NCBI GenBank assembly: GCA_963696505.1
Contig: CAVOKN010000007.1
Span: 124,001-188,000, forward strand
Direction of reading: 5' to 3'
Origin: CAVOKN01 sp963696505
GTDB lineage: Bacteria; Pseudomonadota; Gammaproteobacteria; Burkholderiales; Rhodocyclaceae
Length of the DNA: 64,000 nucleotides
Below the pieces are notes generated by a model. The model saw only the letters and a program-made list of their open reading frames with translations, was not told the origin of the DNA and ran no database searches. Positions 17,249-27,942 of this stretch are shown in pieces (within the stretch, counting starts at the first letter, position 1; every line of letters begins with the position of its first letter). Both the position numbers and the translations under genes were made by a program.

Positions 17249-18307
17249 CTACGCCAGGATTTCGGTGAGCGCCGCCACCAGCGCCTCGCACTGCGCATCG
17301 GTCCCGACGGTGATGCGCAGGAACTGCTCGATGCGGGGCAGCTTGAAGTGGCGCACGATGATACGGCGGCTGCGCAACTGAAGGGCGAGTTCGGCGGCGT
17401 CACGTGCGGGGTGGCGGGCGAACAGGAAGTTGGCCGTCGAGGGCAGCACCTCGAAGCCGAAACTGGCCAGCGTCGCGGCGAGGCGCTCGCGGGAAGCCAT
17501 CACCGCGCGGCGCGTGCGCTCGAAATGCTCGCCGTCCTCGATCGCAGCGATGGCCCCGGCGAGGGCGAGGCGGTCCAGCGGGTAGGAATTGAAGCTGTTC
17601 TTCACCCGCTCCAGGCCCTCGATCAGCCCGGCGTTGCCAATCGCGAAGCCGACCCGCAGCCCTGCCAGGGAGCGCGACTTGGACAGGGTCTGCACCACCA
17701 GCAGGTTGGGGTAGCGATCCACCAGCGGCACGGCGCTTTCGGCTCCGAAATCGACATAGGCCTCGTCCACCACCACCACCGATCCGGCGTTGGCCGCCAG
17801 CAGACGCTCGATTTCCGCCAGGGGCAGGGCGCGGCCGGTGGGCGCGTTGGGGTTGGCGAAGATGATGCCGCCGTTGGGACAGAGGTAGTCGTCGATGCGG
17901 ATGCCGTAGGCCTCGTCCAGCGGCACCGTGATGCGGGCTATGCCGTAGAGGCTGCAGTACACCGGGTAGAAGCTGTAGGTGATGTCGGGAAACAGCAGCG
18001 GCTGCTCGTGTTGCAGCAGGGCGAGGAAGGCGTGGGCCAGCACCTCGTCCGAGCCGTTGCCGACGAACACCTGCTGCGGCTGCACGCCCAAGCTGTGCGC
18101 GATGGTCTGCTTCAGGCGCTCGGCATTGGGGTCGGGATAGAGGCGCAGGGTGTCGGCGGTTTCGGCGGCGATCGCCGCCAAGGCCCTCGGCGAGGGGCCG
18201 TAGGGGTTCTCGTTGGTGTTGAGCTTGACGAGTTGCTGCAGCTTGGGCTGCTCGCCCGGGACGTAGGGGGTCAGTCCGTGGACGACGGCGCTCCAGTAGC
18301 GGTTCAT
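17249..18307 (-). CDS. hisC: Histidinol-phosphate aminotransferase, on the opposite strand to the rest of his
   Basis: 352 aa, class I/II PLP aminotransferase. KLNTNENPYGPSP at the start, VDEAYVDFG, and the PLP-lysine region TLSKSRSLAGLRVGFAIG (Lys of LSKS) identify HisC. It converts imidazole acetol phosphate to histidinol phosphate. All other his genes here run on the plus strand; this one runs convergent to hisD and divergent from hisB, so it cannot share their transcript. Family identity is firm; the inversion is read directly from the sequence. Confidence 0.94.
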   Translation of the reverse strand: MNRYWSAVVHGLTPYVPGEQPKLQQLVKLNTNENPYGPSPRALAAIAAETADTLRLYPDPNAERLKQTIAHSLGVQPQQVFVGNGSDEVLAHAFLALLQHEQPLLFPDITYSFYPVYCSLYGIARITVPLDEAYGIRIDDYLCPNGGIIFANPNAPTGRALPLAEIERLLAANAGSVVVVDEAYVDFGAESAVPLVDRYPNLLVVQTLSKSRSLAGLRVGFAIGNAGLIEGLERVKNSFNSYPLDRLALAGAIAAIEDGEHFERTRRAVMASRERLAATLASFGFEVLPSTANFLFARHPARDAAELALQLRSRRIIVRHFKLPRIEQFLRITVGTDAQCEALVAALTEILA

Positions 18308-18400
18308 GGCAGTGGGGTCGCGAGGTGGAGCAAGGGCAAGCCTCGAATGGTATCATCGGCCGGTACTGTCTCCCTCGTCATCGGCCTTACCCGTATTCCC
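18308..18400. promoter_or_regulatory. Divergent intergenic region between hisC and hisB
   Basis: 93 bp between two divergent starts. A TATCAT at about 18349-18354 can serve as a -10 box for hisB. Because hisB onward cannot be read from the hisC side, this interval must hold the promoter for hisBHAFIE unless hisGD read-through crosses the antisense hisC. No leader peptide or attenuator was recognised. Confidence 0.4.
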
Positions 18401-18988
18401 ATGCGGCAAGCAGAAGTCTCGCGCAGCACCCTGGAAACCCGGATCCGGGTGCTCATCGACCTGGACGGCAGCGGCAAGGCGCAGCTTGCCTCCGGCGTGC
18501 CCTTCCTCGACCACATGCTGGAGCAGATCGCGCGCCACGGCCTGTTCGACCTCGAAGTCGAGGCGAAGGGCGACCTGCACATCGACGCGCACCACACCGT
18601 CGAGGACATCGGCATCACGCTGGGGCAGGCCCTGGCCCAGGTGCTGGAGGACAAGAAGGGCCTGCGCCGCTACGGTCATGCCTACGTGCCGCTGGACGAG
18701 GCGCTGTCGCGGGTGGTGGTGGATCTCTCCGGTCGGCCGGGACTGACTTTTGCAGTGCCCTTCACCCGGGCCATGATCGGTGCCTTCGACGTGGACCTGG
18801 TGCGCGAGTTCTTCCAGGGCTTCGTCAATCACGCCTTGGTCACACTGCATGTGGACAATCTGCGCGGCGACAACGCCCACCACCAGTGCGAGACGGTGTT
18901 CAAGGCCTTCGGCCGGGCGCTGCGCATGGCGGTGGAGCCCGACCCCCGCGCCGTGGGCAGCGTTCCTTCCACCAAGGGCAGCCTCTGA
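18401..18988 (+). CDS. hisB: Imidazoleglycerol-phosphate dehydratase
   Basis: 195 aa from ATG 18401, the monofunctional form. Metal-binding motifs DHMLEQIARHG, DAHHTVEDIGITLG and DNAHHQCETVFKAFGRAL are complete. The frame is open back to 17231 but opposite hisC. Carries one AAAGTCAGT 9-mer (complement) at 18742. Confidence 0.96.
   Translation: MRQAEVSRSTLETRIRVLIDLDGSGKAQLASGVPFLDHMLEQIARHGLFDLEVEAKGDLHIDAHHTVEDIGITLGQALAQVLEDKKGLRRYGHAYVPLDEALSRVVVDLSGRPGLTFAVPFTRAMIGAFDVDLVREFFQGFVNHALVTLHVDNLRGDNAHHQCETVFKAFGRALRMAVEPDPRAVGSVPSTKGSL
18742..18750 (-). repeat. AAAGTCAGT 9-mer, copy 2
   Basis: ACTGACTTT on the plus strand inside hisB, across codons for Leu-Thr-Phe. Confidence 0.6.
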
Positions 18989-19027
18989 GGCTTCATTCAC
19001 CCCCAGGCGAGATTCCGAGCGTTTGCG

Positions 19028-19666
19028 ATGAATACCGTTGCCATCGTCAACTACGGCATGGGCAATCTGCGGTCGGTGGCCAAGGCCATCGAGCATGTCG
19101 CGCCCGAGGCGGCGGTGCAGGTGACTGCCGACCCGCAGGTTCTGGCCGCTGCCGACCGCGTGGTGGTGCCGGGGCAGGGCGCGATGCCCGACTGCATGCG
19201 CGAACTCGATGCCCGGGGACTGCACGAGGCGGTCGTCGCCGCGGCTCGCAGCAAGCCGTTTCTCGGCATCTGCATCGGCCTGCAGATGCTGTTCGAGGCT
19301 AGCGAGGAGGGGAATGTCGCCGGCCTCGGCCTGTTCCCCGGCCGGGTGCGGCGCTTCCCCCACGCGGCGATGGTCGCGCCCGACGGCTCGCGGCTCAAGG
19401 TGCCGCACATGGGCTGGAACCAGGTCGCCCAGGCCATGCCGCATGCACTCTGGGAAGGCATCGCCGACGGGGCGCGCTTCTATTTCGTGCATAGCTATTA
19501 CGTCGAGCCTGCACTGCCGGAGTGCATCGCCGGGTCGACGGTCTATGGCATCCCCTTTACCTGCGCCATAGCCCAAGCTAACATTTTCGCGGTCCAGTTC
19601 CATCCGGAGAAAAGCGCAGACGCCGGCCTCACCCTGCTCGGCAACTTCATGCGCTGGAAGCCCTGA
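19028..19666 (+). CDS. hisH: Imidazole glycerol phosphate synthase, glutaminase subunit
   Basis: 212 aa class I glutamine amidotransferase. Nucleophile Cys in FLGICIGLQMLF, His/Glu in AVQFHPEKS, oxyanion region VVVPGQGAMPDCM. It feeds ammonia to HisF. It lies 39 bp after hisB and 48 bp before hisA. Confidence 0.95.
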   Translation: MNTVAIVNYGMGNLRSVAKAIEHVAPEAAVQVTADPQVLAAADRVVVPGQGAMPDCMRELDARGLHEAVVAAARSKPFLGICIGLQMLFEASEEGNVAGLGLFPGRVRRFPHAAMVAPDGSRLKVPHMGWNQVAQAMPHALWEGIADGARFYFVHSYYVEPALPECIAGSTVYGIPFTCAIAQANIFAVQFHPEKSADAGLTLLGNFMRWKP

Positions 19667-19714
19667 TCCCCACCCTATCCAGATCGACTTCTTCCTCCCG
19701 CAACTCTTATTGCT

Positions 19715-20467
19715 ATGCTGCTGATACCCGCGATCGACCTCAAGGACGGTCACTGCGTGCGCCTGAAGCAGGGCGACATGGGCGACCCCACCGTGTTTTC
19801 CGAAGACCCCGCCGCGATGGCGCGCCACTGGCTGGCCCAGGGCGCGCGGCGCCTGCATCTGGTGGACCTGAACGGCGCCTTCGCCGGCAAGCCGAAGAAC
19901 GAGCCGGCGATCAAGGCGGTGGTCCAGGCCGTCGGCAGCGACATTCCGGTGCAACTCGGGGGCGGCATCCGCGACCTCGACACCATCGAGCGCTGCCTGG
20001 ACGACGGCCTGTCCTTCGTCATCATCGGCACCGCCGCGGTGAAGAACCCCGGCTTCCTCCATGACGCCTGCACGGCGTTCCCGGGGCACATCATCGTCGC
20101 TCTCGACGCCCGGGACGGCAAGGTGGCCACCGACGGCTGGTCCAAGATGACCGGCCACGACGTGGTCGATCTGGCGCGCAAGTTCGAGGACTACGGTGTC
20201 GAGGCGGTGATCTACACCGACATCGGCCGCGACGGCATGCTGAGCGGCGTCAACGTCGATGCCACCGTCAAGCTCGCCCAGGCGCTGCGCATCCCGGTGA
20301 TCGCCAGTGGCGGCATCGCCTCGATCGACGACGTGCGCTCGCTCTGTGCCGTGGAGGCGGAGGGCATCGTCGGCGCCATCACCGGCCGCGCGATCTACGA
20401 GGGGACGCTGGATTTTCGTGCGGCGCAGGTGGAAGCCGACGAGATTGCGCAGAGCGGTCAGGGATGA
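19715..20467 (+). CDS. hisA: ProFAR isomerase
   Basis: 250 aa TIM barrel. Catalytic Asp in LIPAIDLKDG and Asp in YTDIGRDGMLSGVN; phosphate-binding loops VQLGGGIRDLDTI and IASGGIASIDDV. Homologous to the next gene, hisF, as expected from the ancient duplication. Confidence 0.95.
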   Translation: MLLIPAIDLKDGHCVRLKQGDMGDPTVFSEDPAAMARHWLAQGARRLHLVDLNGAFAGKPKNEPAIKAVVQAVGSDIPVQLGGGIRDLDTIERCLDDGLSFVIIGTAAVKNPGFLHDACTAFPGHIIVALDARDGKVATDGWSKMTGHDVVDLARKFEDYGVEAVIYTDIGRDGMLSGVNVDATVKLAQALRIPVIASGGIASIDDVRSLCAVEAEGIVGAITGRAIYEGTLDFRAAQVEADEIAQSGQG

Positions 20468-20506
20468 GGATCGAGCCAAGCCGTGCCTCGAATGCGCCTG
20501 AAGCCT

Positions 20507-20532
20507 GAATCCTAGATCCTGAATCCTGAACC
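20507..20532. repeat. Short ATCCT-type tandem repeat before hisF
   Basis: The bases just before the hisF ATG read as imperfect 7-8 base repeats of GAATCCT / AGATCCT. A similar run (TCCTCGA / TTGATCCTAGA) lies before tatB at 22882-22911. It occupies the place of a ribosome-binding site. Confidence 0.5.
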
Positions 20533-21296
<764 letters not shown>

Positions 21297-21300
<4 letters not shown>

Positions 21301-21713
21301 GCACCCCCAACAGAAAGTGGCTGAACGAGGTCAAGTGGGACGAGAACGGCCTGGTGCCGGTGATCGTGCAGGAGGTCGGCAGCAACGACATCCTGATGTT
21401 CGCCTGGATGAACCGCGAGGCGCTGGAACGTACCGCACGCGACGGCGAGGCGGTGTATTGGTCGCGTTCGCGGCGCAAGCTGTGGCACAAGGGCGAAGAG
21501 TCGGGCCACATCCAGAAGGTGCTGGAAGTGCGCACCGACTGCGACAACGACGTGGTGCTGATCCAGGTCGAGCAACTCGGCGGCATCGCCTGCCACACGG
21601 GGCGCCACAGTTGCTTCTTCCAGAAGCTGGAAGATGACCATTGGCAGGCCGTCGATCCGGTGCTCAAAGATCCCAAAGACATCTACAAAGATCCCAAGGA
21701 ACCCCAGAAATGA
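21297..21713 (+). CDS. hisI: Phosphoribosyl-AMP cyclohydrolase
   Basis: 138 aa from GTG 21297. Conserved stretches EAVYWSRSRRKLWHKGEESGH and DCDNDVVLIQVEQLGGIACHTGRHSCFF hold the zinc and magnesium ligands. The C-terminus ends in a short Lys/Asp/Pro repeat (KDPKDIYKDPKEPQK). Separate from hisE, unlike the fused form in enterics; overlaps hisE by 4 bp. Confidence 0.95.
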
Positions 21714-22039
21714 TCGACATCGAAGTGCTGCACCGCGTTGCCGAAACCCTGACCTCGCGCCGCAATGCCGACCCCGATAGCTCTTACGTGGCCAGCCTCC
21801 ATGCCAAGGGCGTTGATGCCATCTGCAAGAAGATCGCCGAGGAAGCGGCCGAAACCATCATGGCCGCCAAGGACAAGGATCGCCTGCATCTGGTGTGGGA
21901 GGTGACCGACCTGTGGTTCCACAGCCTGATCCTGCTCTCGGAGTTCGGTCTCGGTGTTGACGACGTGCTGGCGGAGTTCCGCCGCCGCGAGGGCGTGTCG
22001 GGGATCGACGAGAAGAAGGCGCGCAGCGCCGGCAAGTGA
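21710..22039 (+). CDS. hisE: Phosphoribosyl-ATP pyrophosphatase
   Basis: 109 aa from ATG 21710. MazG-like all-alpha fold with the magnesium-binding region KKIAEEAAETIMAAKD. Second step of the pathway. It starts within the hisI stop and ends 11 bp before the HIT gene. Confidence 0.93.
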   Translation: MIDIEVLHRVAETLTSRRNADPDSSYVASLHAKGVDAICKKIAEEAAETIMAAKDKDRLHLVWEVTDLWFHSLILLSEFGLGVDDVLAEFRRREGVSGIDEKKARSAGK

Positions 22040-22050
22040 GCGGGGAAAGC

Positions 22051-22407
22051 ATGGAAGACTGCATCTTCTGCAAGATCGCCCGCGGCGACATCCCAAGCCG
22101 CAAGGTGTACGAGGACGACGAGATCCTCGCCTTCCACGACATCCAGCCCCAGGCACCGATCCACTTCCTGATCATCCCCAAGTCGCATATCGCCTCGCTC
22201 TACGAAGCCGACATGGGCCACCAGCTGGTGCTGGGCAAGATGCTCACCGTCGCCGGCCGGCTGGCGCGGGAACAGGGTGCCACCGATGGCTTCCGCTCCA
22301 TCATCAACACCGGCAGGGTGGGGGGGCAGGAGGTGTATCATCTTCACATGCACATCTTCGGCGGCCCCGAACCTCTGGGCCGCATGCTGTCAAAGAGAAA
22401 CGCTTAG
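22051..22407 (+). CDS. HIT-family (HinT-like) purine nucleoside phosphoramidase
   Basis: 118 aa from ATG 22051 (an in-frame GTG at 22036 would add five residues). It starts EDCIFCKIARGDIPSRKVYEDDEILAFHDIQPQAPIHFLIIP and has the histidine triad HLHMHIFGG. HinT proteins cleave AMP-lysine-type phosphoramidates. Its place between hisE and tatA is conserved in betaproteobacteria. Confidence 0.92.
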   Translation: MEDCIFCKIARGDIPSRKVYEDDEILAFHDIQPQAPIHFLIIPKSHIASLYEADMGHQLVLGKMLTVAGRLAREQGATDGFRSIINTGRVGGQEVYHLHMHIFGGPEPLGRMLSKRNA

Positions 22408-22521
22408 CTCCGGTGTCTTGAAGTCGCGGCGATTCGGCTGCGAAGCCGGCAATGCCGCGGCGGGGCAAGAGTCGTTAGGGGATCACAATTGGGCTAGCCC
22501 CTCGTTCGTATTGGGGGGATA

Positions 22522-22544
22522 AACAAGGGGAATCTCCCCTTGTT
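22522..22544 (+). terminator. Perfect 10-bp hairpin between HIT gene and tatA
   Basis: Arms AACAAGGGGA (22522-22531) and its complement TCCCCTTGTT (22535-22544) with a 3-base loop. There is no T-run after it, so intrinsic termination is uncertain; it may be a 3' hairpin or a binding site. A second small palindrome, GGGCTAGCCC, sits about 30 bp upstream. Confidence 0.4.
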
Positions 22545-22622
22545 CGTACATTGCAGGTCTTGCGGCGAATCGAAGGCTCAAGTGCCTCATCGTCCGCGCG
22601 GACTGGTCTAGGAGAAAATCTC

Positions 22623-22847
22623 ATGGGTTCATTCAGCATCTGGCACTGGTTGATTGTTCTGGTGATCATCCTGCTGGTTTTCGGCACCAAGAAACTGCGC
22701 AACATCGGGTCGGATCTCGGCGGTGCGGTGAAGGGTTTCAAAGAAGGCATAAAGGAAGGTGACAAGGCTGCAGAGGGCGCCCCGCCCCAGGTTACCGGCG
22801 GCCAGACCATCGAAGGCGAAGTGCGCGAGAAGACCAAGTCGTCGTGA
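22623..22847 (+). CDS. tatA: Twin-arginine translocase subunit TatA
   Basis: 74 aa from ATG 22623, with AGGAG upstream. A single N-terminal membrane helix (IWHWLIVLVIILLVFGTKKL) with the conserved FG hinge, then an amphipathic helix (NIGSDLGGAVKGFKEGIKEG) and a polar tail. It forms the pore of the Tat export system. Confidence 0.95.
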   Translation: MGSFSIWHWLIVLVIILLVFGTKKLRNIGSDLGGAVKGFKEGIKEGDKAAEGAPPQVTGGQTIEGEVREKTKSS

Positions 22848-22881
22848 CGTGCCGGGCGCAGCCCGGCCGTGTTCCAGCTCG

Positions 22882-22911
22882 GTCCTCGATCCTCGATACT
22901 TGATCCTAGAC
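22882..22911. repeat. Short TCCTCGA/TGATCCT repeat before tatB
   Basis: Imperfect repeats of a seven-base unit directly before the tatB ATG, resembling the run before hisF (20507-20532). Confidence 0.45.
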
Positions 22912-22912
22912 G

Positions 22913-23344
22913 ATGTTCGACATCGGATTCTCCGAGCTCATCGTCATCGGTCTGGTGGCGCTGATCGTCATCGGACCGGAGCGTCTGCCCCGGGTGGCGC
23001 GCACCGCCGGCCATCTGCTGGGGCGGCTCCAGCGCTATGTCAATGACGTGAAGGCCGACATCAACCGCGAGGTGCAACTCGACGAGTTGAAGCGCCTGCA
23101 ACAGGAGGTGGAGAATTCGGCGCGGGAGATGGAACTGACCATGCACAAGGAAGTCTCGGCCGTCGAAGAGTCCCTCGGCGCTCCGATCAAGGCCCTGGAA
23201 GCCGAGGCCGCGAAAATCGACGAATCCACCGCGTCGCCGCCTGCGTCCGATTCCGCTGCCCCGGCGCCTGCTACCGAGCCGGCGCCATTCCCCCAGATGG
23301 AACTCGATCCGGGCCGTCAGGCGGCGAGCCGCAGCGCGGGTTAG
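22913..23344 (+). CDS. tatB: Twin-arginine translocase subunit TatB
   Basis: 143 aa. N-terminal helix MFDIGFSELIVIGLVALIVIGPERLP with the TatB Glu and GP hinge, a long amphipathic/coiled region to about residue 100, and a Pro/Ala-rich tail. It recognises Tat substrates together with TatC. tatC begins 5 bp later. Confidence 0.95.
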   Translation: MFDIGFSELIVIGLVALIVIGPERLPRVARTAGHLLGRLQRYVNDVKADINREVQLDELKRLQQEVENSAREMELTMHKEVSAVEESLGAPIKALEAEAAKIDESTASPPASDSAAPAPATEPAPFPQMELDPGRQAASRSAG

Positions 23345-23349
23345 CCGCA

Positions 23350-24153
23350 GTGGCCGATCAGGAACAAACCTTCATTTCCCATCTGGTCGAGCTGCGCGAC
23401 CGGCTGCTGCGCGCGATCCTCGCCATCCTGATCGTGTTCCTTGCGCTGATGCCCTGGGCGAGCGAGATCTACGACCTGCTCGCCCAGCCGATGATGCAGG
23501 CGCTGCCCGAGGGCACCAAGATGATTGCCACCGGGGTGGTGACGCCCTTCCTGGTGCCGGTAAAGGTGACGATCATGGTGGCCTTCGTCGCCGCGCTGCC
23601 CATCGTGCTCTACCAGGCCTGGGCCTTCATCGCGCCGGGACTCTACGTCCACGAGAAGCGCCTGGGTCTGCCGCTGGTGATCGCCAGCACCATCCTGTTC
23701 CTGGTGGGCATGGCCTTCTGCTACTTCCTGGTCTTTGGCGTCGTGTTCAGCTTCATCAACGAGTTCGCGCCGAAGAGCATCACGCCGGCGCCGGACATCG
23801 AGCAGTACCTGTCCTTCGTCATGACCATGTTCCTCGCCTTCGGCGTCACCTTCGAGGTGCCGGTGATCCTGATCGTGCTGGTGCGCTTCGGCATCGTCAG
23901 CCTGGAGAAGCTGAAGGAAATCCGCCCTTACGCCATTGTCGGCGCCTTCGTCATCGCCGCCGTCGTGACGCCGCCGGACGTGGTGTCCCAGCTCCTGCTG
24001 GCGATACCGCTGGTGCTGCTCTACGAGGTGGGCCTGCTGCTCGCGCGCCTGGTCAAGAAGCGCGAGCCGGAGTCCGACTACAAGGCGCTGGCCGACGCCG
24101 AGATGGAGCAGGAACTGGACAAGGCGGAAGCCGAGAGCCGGAAAAACTCCTGA
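23350..24153 (+). CDS. tatC: Twin-arginine translocase subunit TatC
   Basis: 267 aa from GTG 23350. Six membrane segments; conserved FISHLVELRDRLLRAI at the start, PFLVPVK region, ALPIVLYQAWAFIAPGLYVHEKR, and FGVTFEVPVILIVLV with the key Glu. The last 35 residues are polar and charged, longer than in E. coli. 96 bp without features separate it from the convergent htrA-like gene. Confidence 0.96.
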   Translation: MADQEQTFISHLVELRDRLLRAILAILIVFLALMPWASEIYDLLAQPMMQALPEGTKMIATGVVTPFLVPVKVTIMVAFVAALPIVLYQAWAFIAPGLYVHEKRLGLPLVIASTILFLVGMAFCYFLVFGVVFSFINEFAPKSITPAPDIEQYLSFVMTMFLAFGVTFEVPVILIVLVRFGIVSLEKLKEIRPYAIVGAFVIAAVVTPPDVVSQLLLAIPLVLLYEVGLLLARLVKKREPESDYKALADAEMEQELDKAEAESRKNS

Positions 24154-24249
24154 ACCGGCGTCCAGCGGCTGTCCGCGAAGGATTTACCGCCACGCTGTCG
24201 GATGGCTCCCCTTCGCGTACTTCGCGGATCGCTTGATCCCTTTCGGTGG

Positions 24250-25431
<1,182 letters not shown>

Positions 25432-25476
25432 AATCGGTTTCCTTGGGGACGATGTTCCGATAAGGGTGCAACGGCG

Positions 25477-26223
25477 ATGCGGCGAGCCGAACTTCAGCGC
25501 TATCTGGACCAACTGCTGGAAGTGGCGCGGTTCAGCGATTATTGCCCAAACGGTCTGCAAGTGGAAGGGCGCGACCCGATCCGCATGATCGTGTTCGGCG
25601 TCAGCGCGAGCCAGGCGCTGATCGATGCCGCGTGCGCCCGCGATGCCGATGCCATCATCGTGCATCACGGCTGGTTCTGGCGCAGCGAGGACCGCCCCGT
25701 CACCGGCATTCGCAAGGCGCGGCTGGCGGCGCTGCTGGGCCGCGACATCAACCTGCTGGCCTACCACCTGCCGCTCGACGCCCATCCCGAACTGGGCAAC
25801 AACGCCCGTCTGGGGCAGTGCATGGGCTGGCAGCCCACCGGCCGCTTTGCCGAGCAGGATCTGGGCTGGCTGGGCAAGCCTTCGGTGCAAGTCAGCGCGA
25901 CGGACCTGGCGCGGCAACTGGGCCGGATGCTGGGCCGCGAAAGTCAGTTGATAGGAGACGGCGATCGGCCGGTACGGCGCATCGCCTGGTGCAGCGGCGC
26001 GGCCCAGAGCTTCTTCGAGCAGGCCATCGCCGCGGGCGCCGATGCCTATGTCAGTGGCGAGATTTCCGAGCCCACGGTGCACCTGGCGCGGGAGTCCGGC
26101 GTGCCCTACATCGCCGCCGGCCACCATGCCACCGAACGCGGTGGCGTACAGGCCCTGGGCGAGCACCTGGCGCGCGAACTCGGGCTGGCCTGCGAGTTCA
26201 TCGACGTGGATAACCCCGTCTGA
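25477..26223 (+). CDS. NIF3-like dinuclear metal-binding protein (YbgI family)
   Basis: 248 aa from ATG 25477. Metal-ligand motifs IIVHHGWFWRSE, YHLPLDAHPELGNNA and the C-terminal AGHHATERGGVQALGEHLA are intact. Biochemical role of the family is unsettled. Contains copy 3 of the AAAGTCAGT 9-mer. Confidence 0.9.
   Translation: MRRAELQRYLDQLLEVARFSDYCPNGLQVEGRDPIRMIVFGVSASQALIDAACARDADAIIVHHGWFWRSEDRPVTGIRKARLAALLGRDINLLAYHLPLDAHPELGNNARLGQCMGWQPTGRFAEQDLGWLGKPSVQVSATDLARQLGRMLGRESQLIGDGDRPVRRIAWCSGAAQSFFEQAIAAGADAYVSGEISEPTVHLARESGVPYIAAGHHATERGGVQALGEHLARELGLACEFIDVDNPV
25940..25948 (+). repeat. AAAGTCAGT 9-mer, copy 3
   Basis: Inside the NIF3-like gene, coding strand, over Glu-Ser-Gln. Confidence 0.6.
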
Positions 26224-26253
26224 GCGACCGACGTCCGGACGGGGAGAACGGCC

Positions 26254-27933
26254 ATGAGTGCCACAGCAGCACCGGTCGAGGGTGGGGCGGCGGCGTCGGG
26301 GATTCCGGGCGAGGAGGCGTTGCGGCCTGCGCACCACGAAGTGATCGTCGTCGGTGCCGGGCCCGTCGGGCTTGCGCTGTCGATCGATCTGGCACAGCGC
26401 GGTGTGTCGGTGGTGCTCCTGGACAAGCACGGCTCCGTGACTCCAGGCTCGCGCTCCGTGTGCCACGCCAAGCGCACGCTGGAGATCCTCGACCGGCTCG
26501 GCTGTGGCGAGCAGGTGACCTCCCGTGGCGTCAGCTGGAGCGTGGGGAAGGTCTATTTCCGCGATTCGCTCGTCTATGCCTTCAATCTGCTTTCGGAGGC
26601 CGGCCACCGGCGCCCGGCCTTCGTCAATCTCCAGGAGCATCACCTGGAGACGATACTGCTGGGCCGCGCCATCGAGACCGGACGCGTCGATCTGCGCTGG
26701 AACAATCGGGTGCAGAAGATCGAGCAGGATGCCGGCCAGGTACGCCTGGGTATCGCCACCCCGGGTGGCGGATACAGCCTGAGCTGCGACTGGCTGGTCG
26801 CCTGCGACGGTGCGGACAGCCCGGTGCGGCGGGCCTTGGGGCTGGAATGCCAGGGACAGAGCTACGAGGAGCGCTTCCTGATCGCCGACGTGCGCATGAA
26901 GGCCGACTATCCGACCGAGCGTCGGTTCTGGTTCGATCCGCCTTTCCATCCCGGCCGGTCGGCCCTGCTGCATCGCCAGGCCGACAACGTCTGGCGCGTC
27001 GATCTCCAGCTCGGGCCGGATGTCGATCCGCAGCAGGAGTCGGATCCCGAGCGGGTGCGCGCGCGCCTGCAGGCCATGCTTGGCGAGCGGGATCTCGATC
27101 TCGATTGGGTCAGCGTCGAAAGCTTCGGCTGCCGCCGCCTGGAGCGCTTTCGCCACGGCCGGGTGCTGTTTGCCGGCGATGCGGCGCATCAGCTCTCCCC
27201 TTTCGGCGCGCGCGGCACCAACTCGGGATTCCAGGATGCGGACAACCTCGCCTGGAAGCTCAACGCCGTTCTCGAAGGACGCGCTCCGCAGCGCTTGCTC
27301 GACAGCTACTCCGACGAACGGGTCATGGCCGCCGACGAGAACATCCTCAACGCTACCCGCAGTACGGAGTTCATCACGCCCGGCAGCCGTGTTTCCCGGG
27401 TGTTTCGCGACGCCGTGCTTGGACTTGCCGGGGATTTTCCGTTCGCCCGGCGGCTGGTCAATTCGGGCCGGCTGTCGCAGGCCGCGGTGTTCGCTGGCTC
27501 GGCGCTCAACACCGCCGACAGCGATGCCTTCCACGGCGGCGTCGCGCCGGGGGCGCCCATGGCCGATGCACCGGTGGCGGTGAATGGGCGACTGCGCTGG
27601 CTGCTCGATTGCGTGGGCGGACGGTTTGCCGGCTTGTACTTCGCCTGCGGCCTGCAGGAGTTGCCGGCCGAAGTGGCATCGGGAATCGCGGTCCTGACGC
27701 TGGACCGCATCGCGGTCGATACCTGCGTCGTGGTCGAGCACGCCAACCCCATCGAACTGCCGCCGGGAGTGATGAAGCTGGAGGATATCGAGGACTTCGT
27801 CGTCCAGCGCTGCGATGCCACTCCCGGCTGTTTCTATCTGCTGCGCCCCGACCAGTACGTGTGCGCCCGCTGGCGCGGCTTCATTCTCGATCGCGTGCGG
27901 GAAGCGGTGCGCCGTGCTACCTGCAACCTGTGA
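26254..27933 (+). CDS. FAD-dependent aromatic-ring monooxygenase (MhpA/PheA-like)
   Basis: 559 aa. After a 28-residue leader comes the FAD-binding motif VIVVGAGPVGLALSIDLAQRG, then the DG motif (WLVACDGADSPVRRALG) and the ribityl-binding GRVLFAGDAAHQLSPFGARGTNSGFQDADNLAWKL. The C-terminal about 130 residues form a thioredoxin-like cap as in phenol hydroxylase/MhpA proteins. It likely hydroxylates a phenolic or aryl substrate with NAD(P)H. It is followed after 9 bp by a DUF2783 gene, a regular companion of this monooxygenase type. Confidence 0.85.
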   Translation: MSATAAPVEGGAAASGIPGEEALRPAHHEVIVVGAGPVGLALSIDLAQRGVSVVLLDKHGSVTPGSRSVCHAKRTLEILDRLGCGEQVTSRGVSWSVGKVYFRDSLVYAFNLLSEAGHRRPAFVNLQEHHLETILLGRAIETGRVDLRWNNRVQKIEQDAGQVRLGIATPGGGYSLSCDWLVACDGADSPVRRALGLECQGQSYEERFLIADVRMKADYPTERRFWFDPPFHPGRSALLHRQADNVWRVDLQLGPDVDPQQESDPERVRARLQAMLGERDLDLDWVSVESFGCRRLERFRHGRVLFAGDAAHQLSPFGARGTNSGFQDADNLAWKLNAVLEGRAPQRLLDSYSDERVMAADENILNATRSTEFITPGSRVSRVFRDAVLGLAGDFPFARRLVNSGRLSQAAVFAGSALNTADSDAFHGGVAPGAPMADAPVAVNGRLRWLLDCVGGRFAGLYFACGLQELPAEVASGIAVLTLDRIAVDTCVVVEHANPIELPPGVMKLEDIEDFVVQRCDATPGCFYLLRPDQYVCARWRGFILDRVREAVRRATCNL

Positions 27934-27942
27934 AGCCCGACC

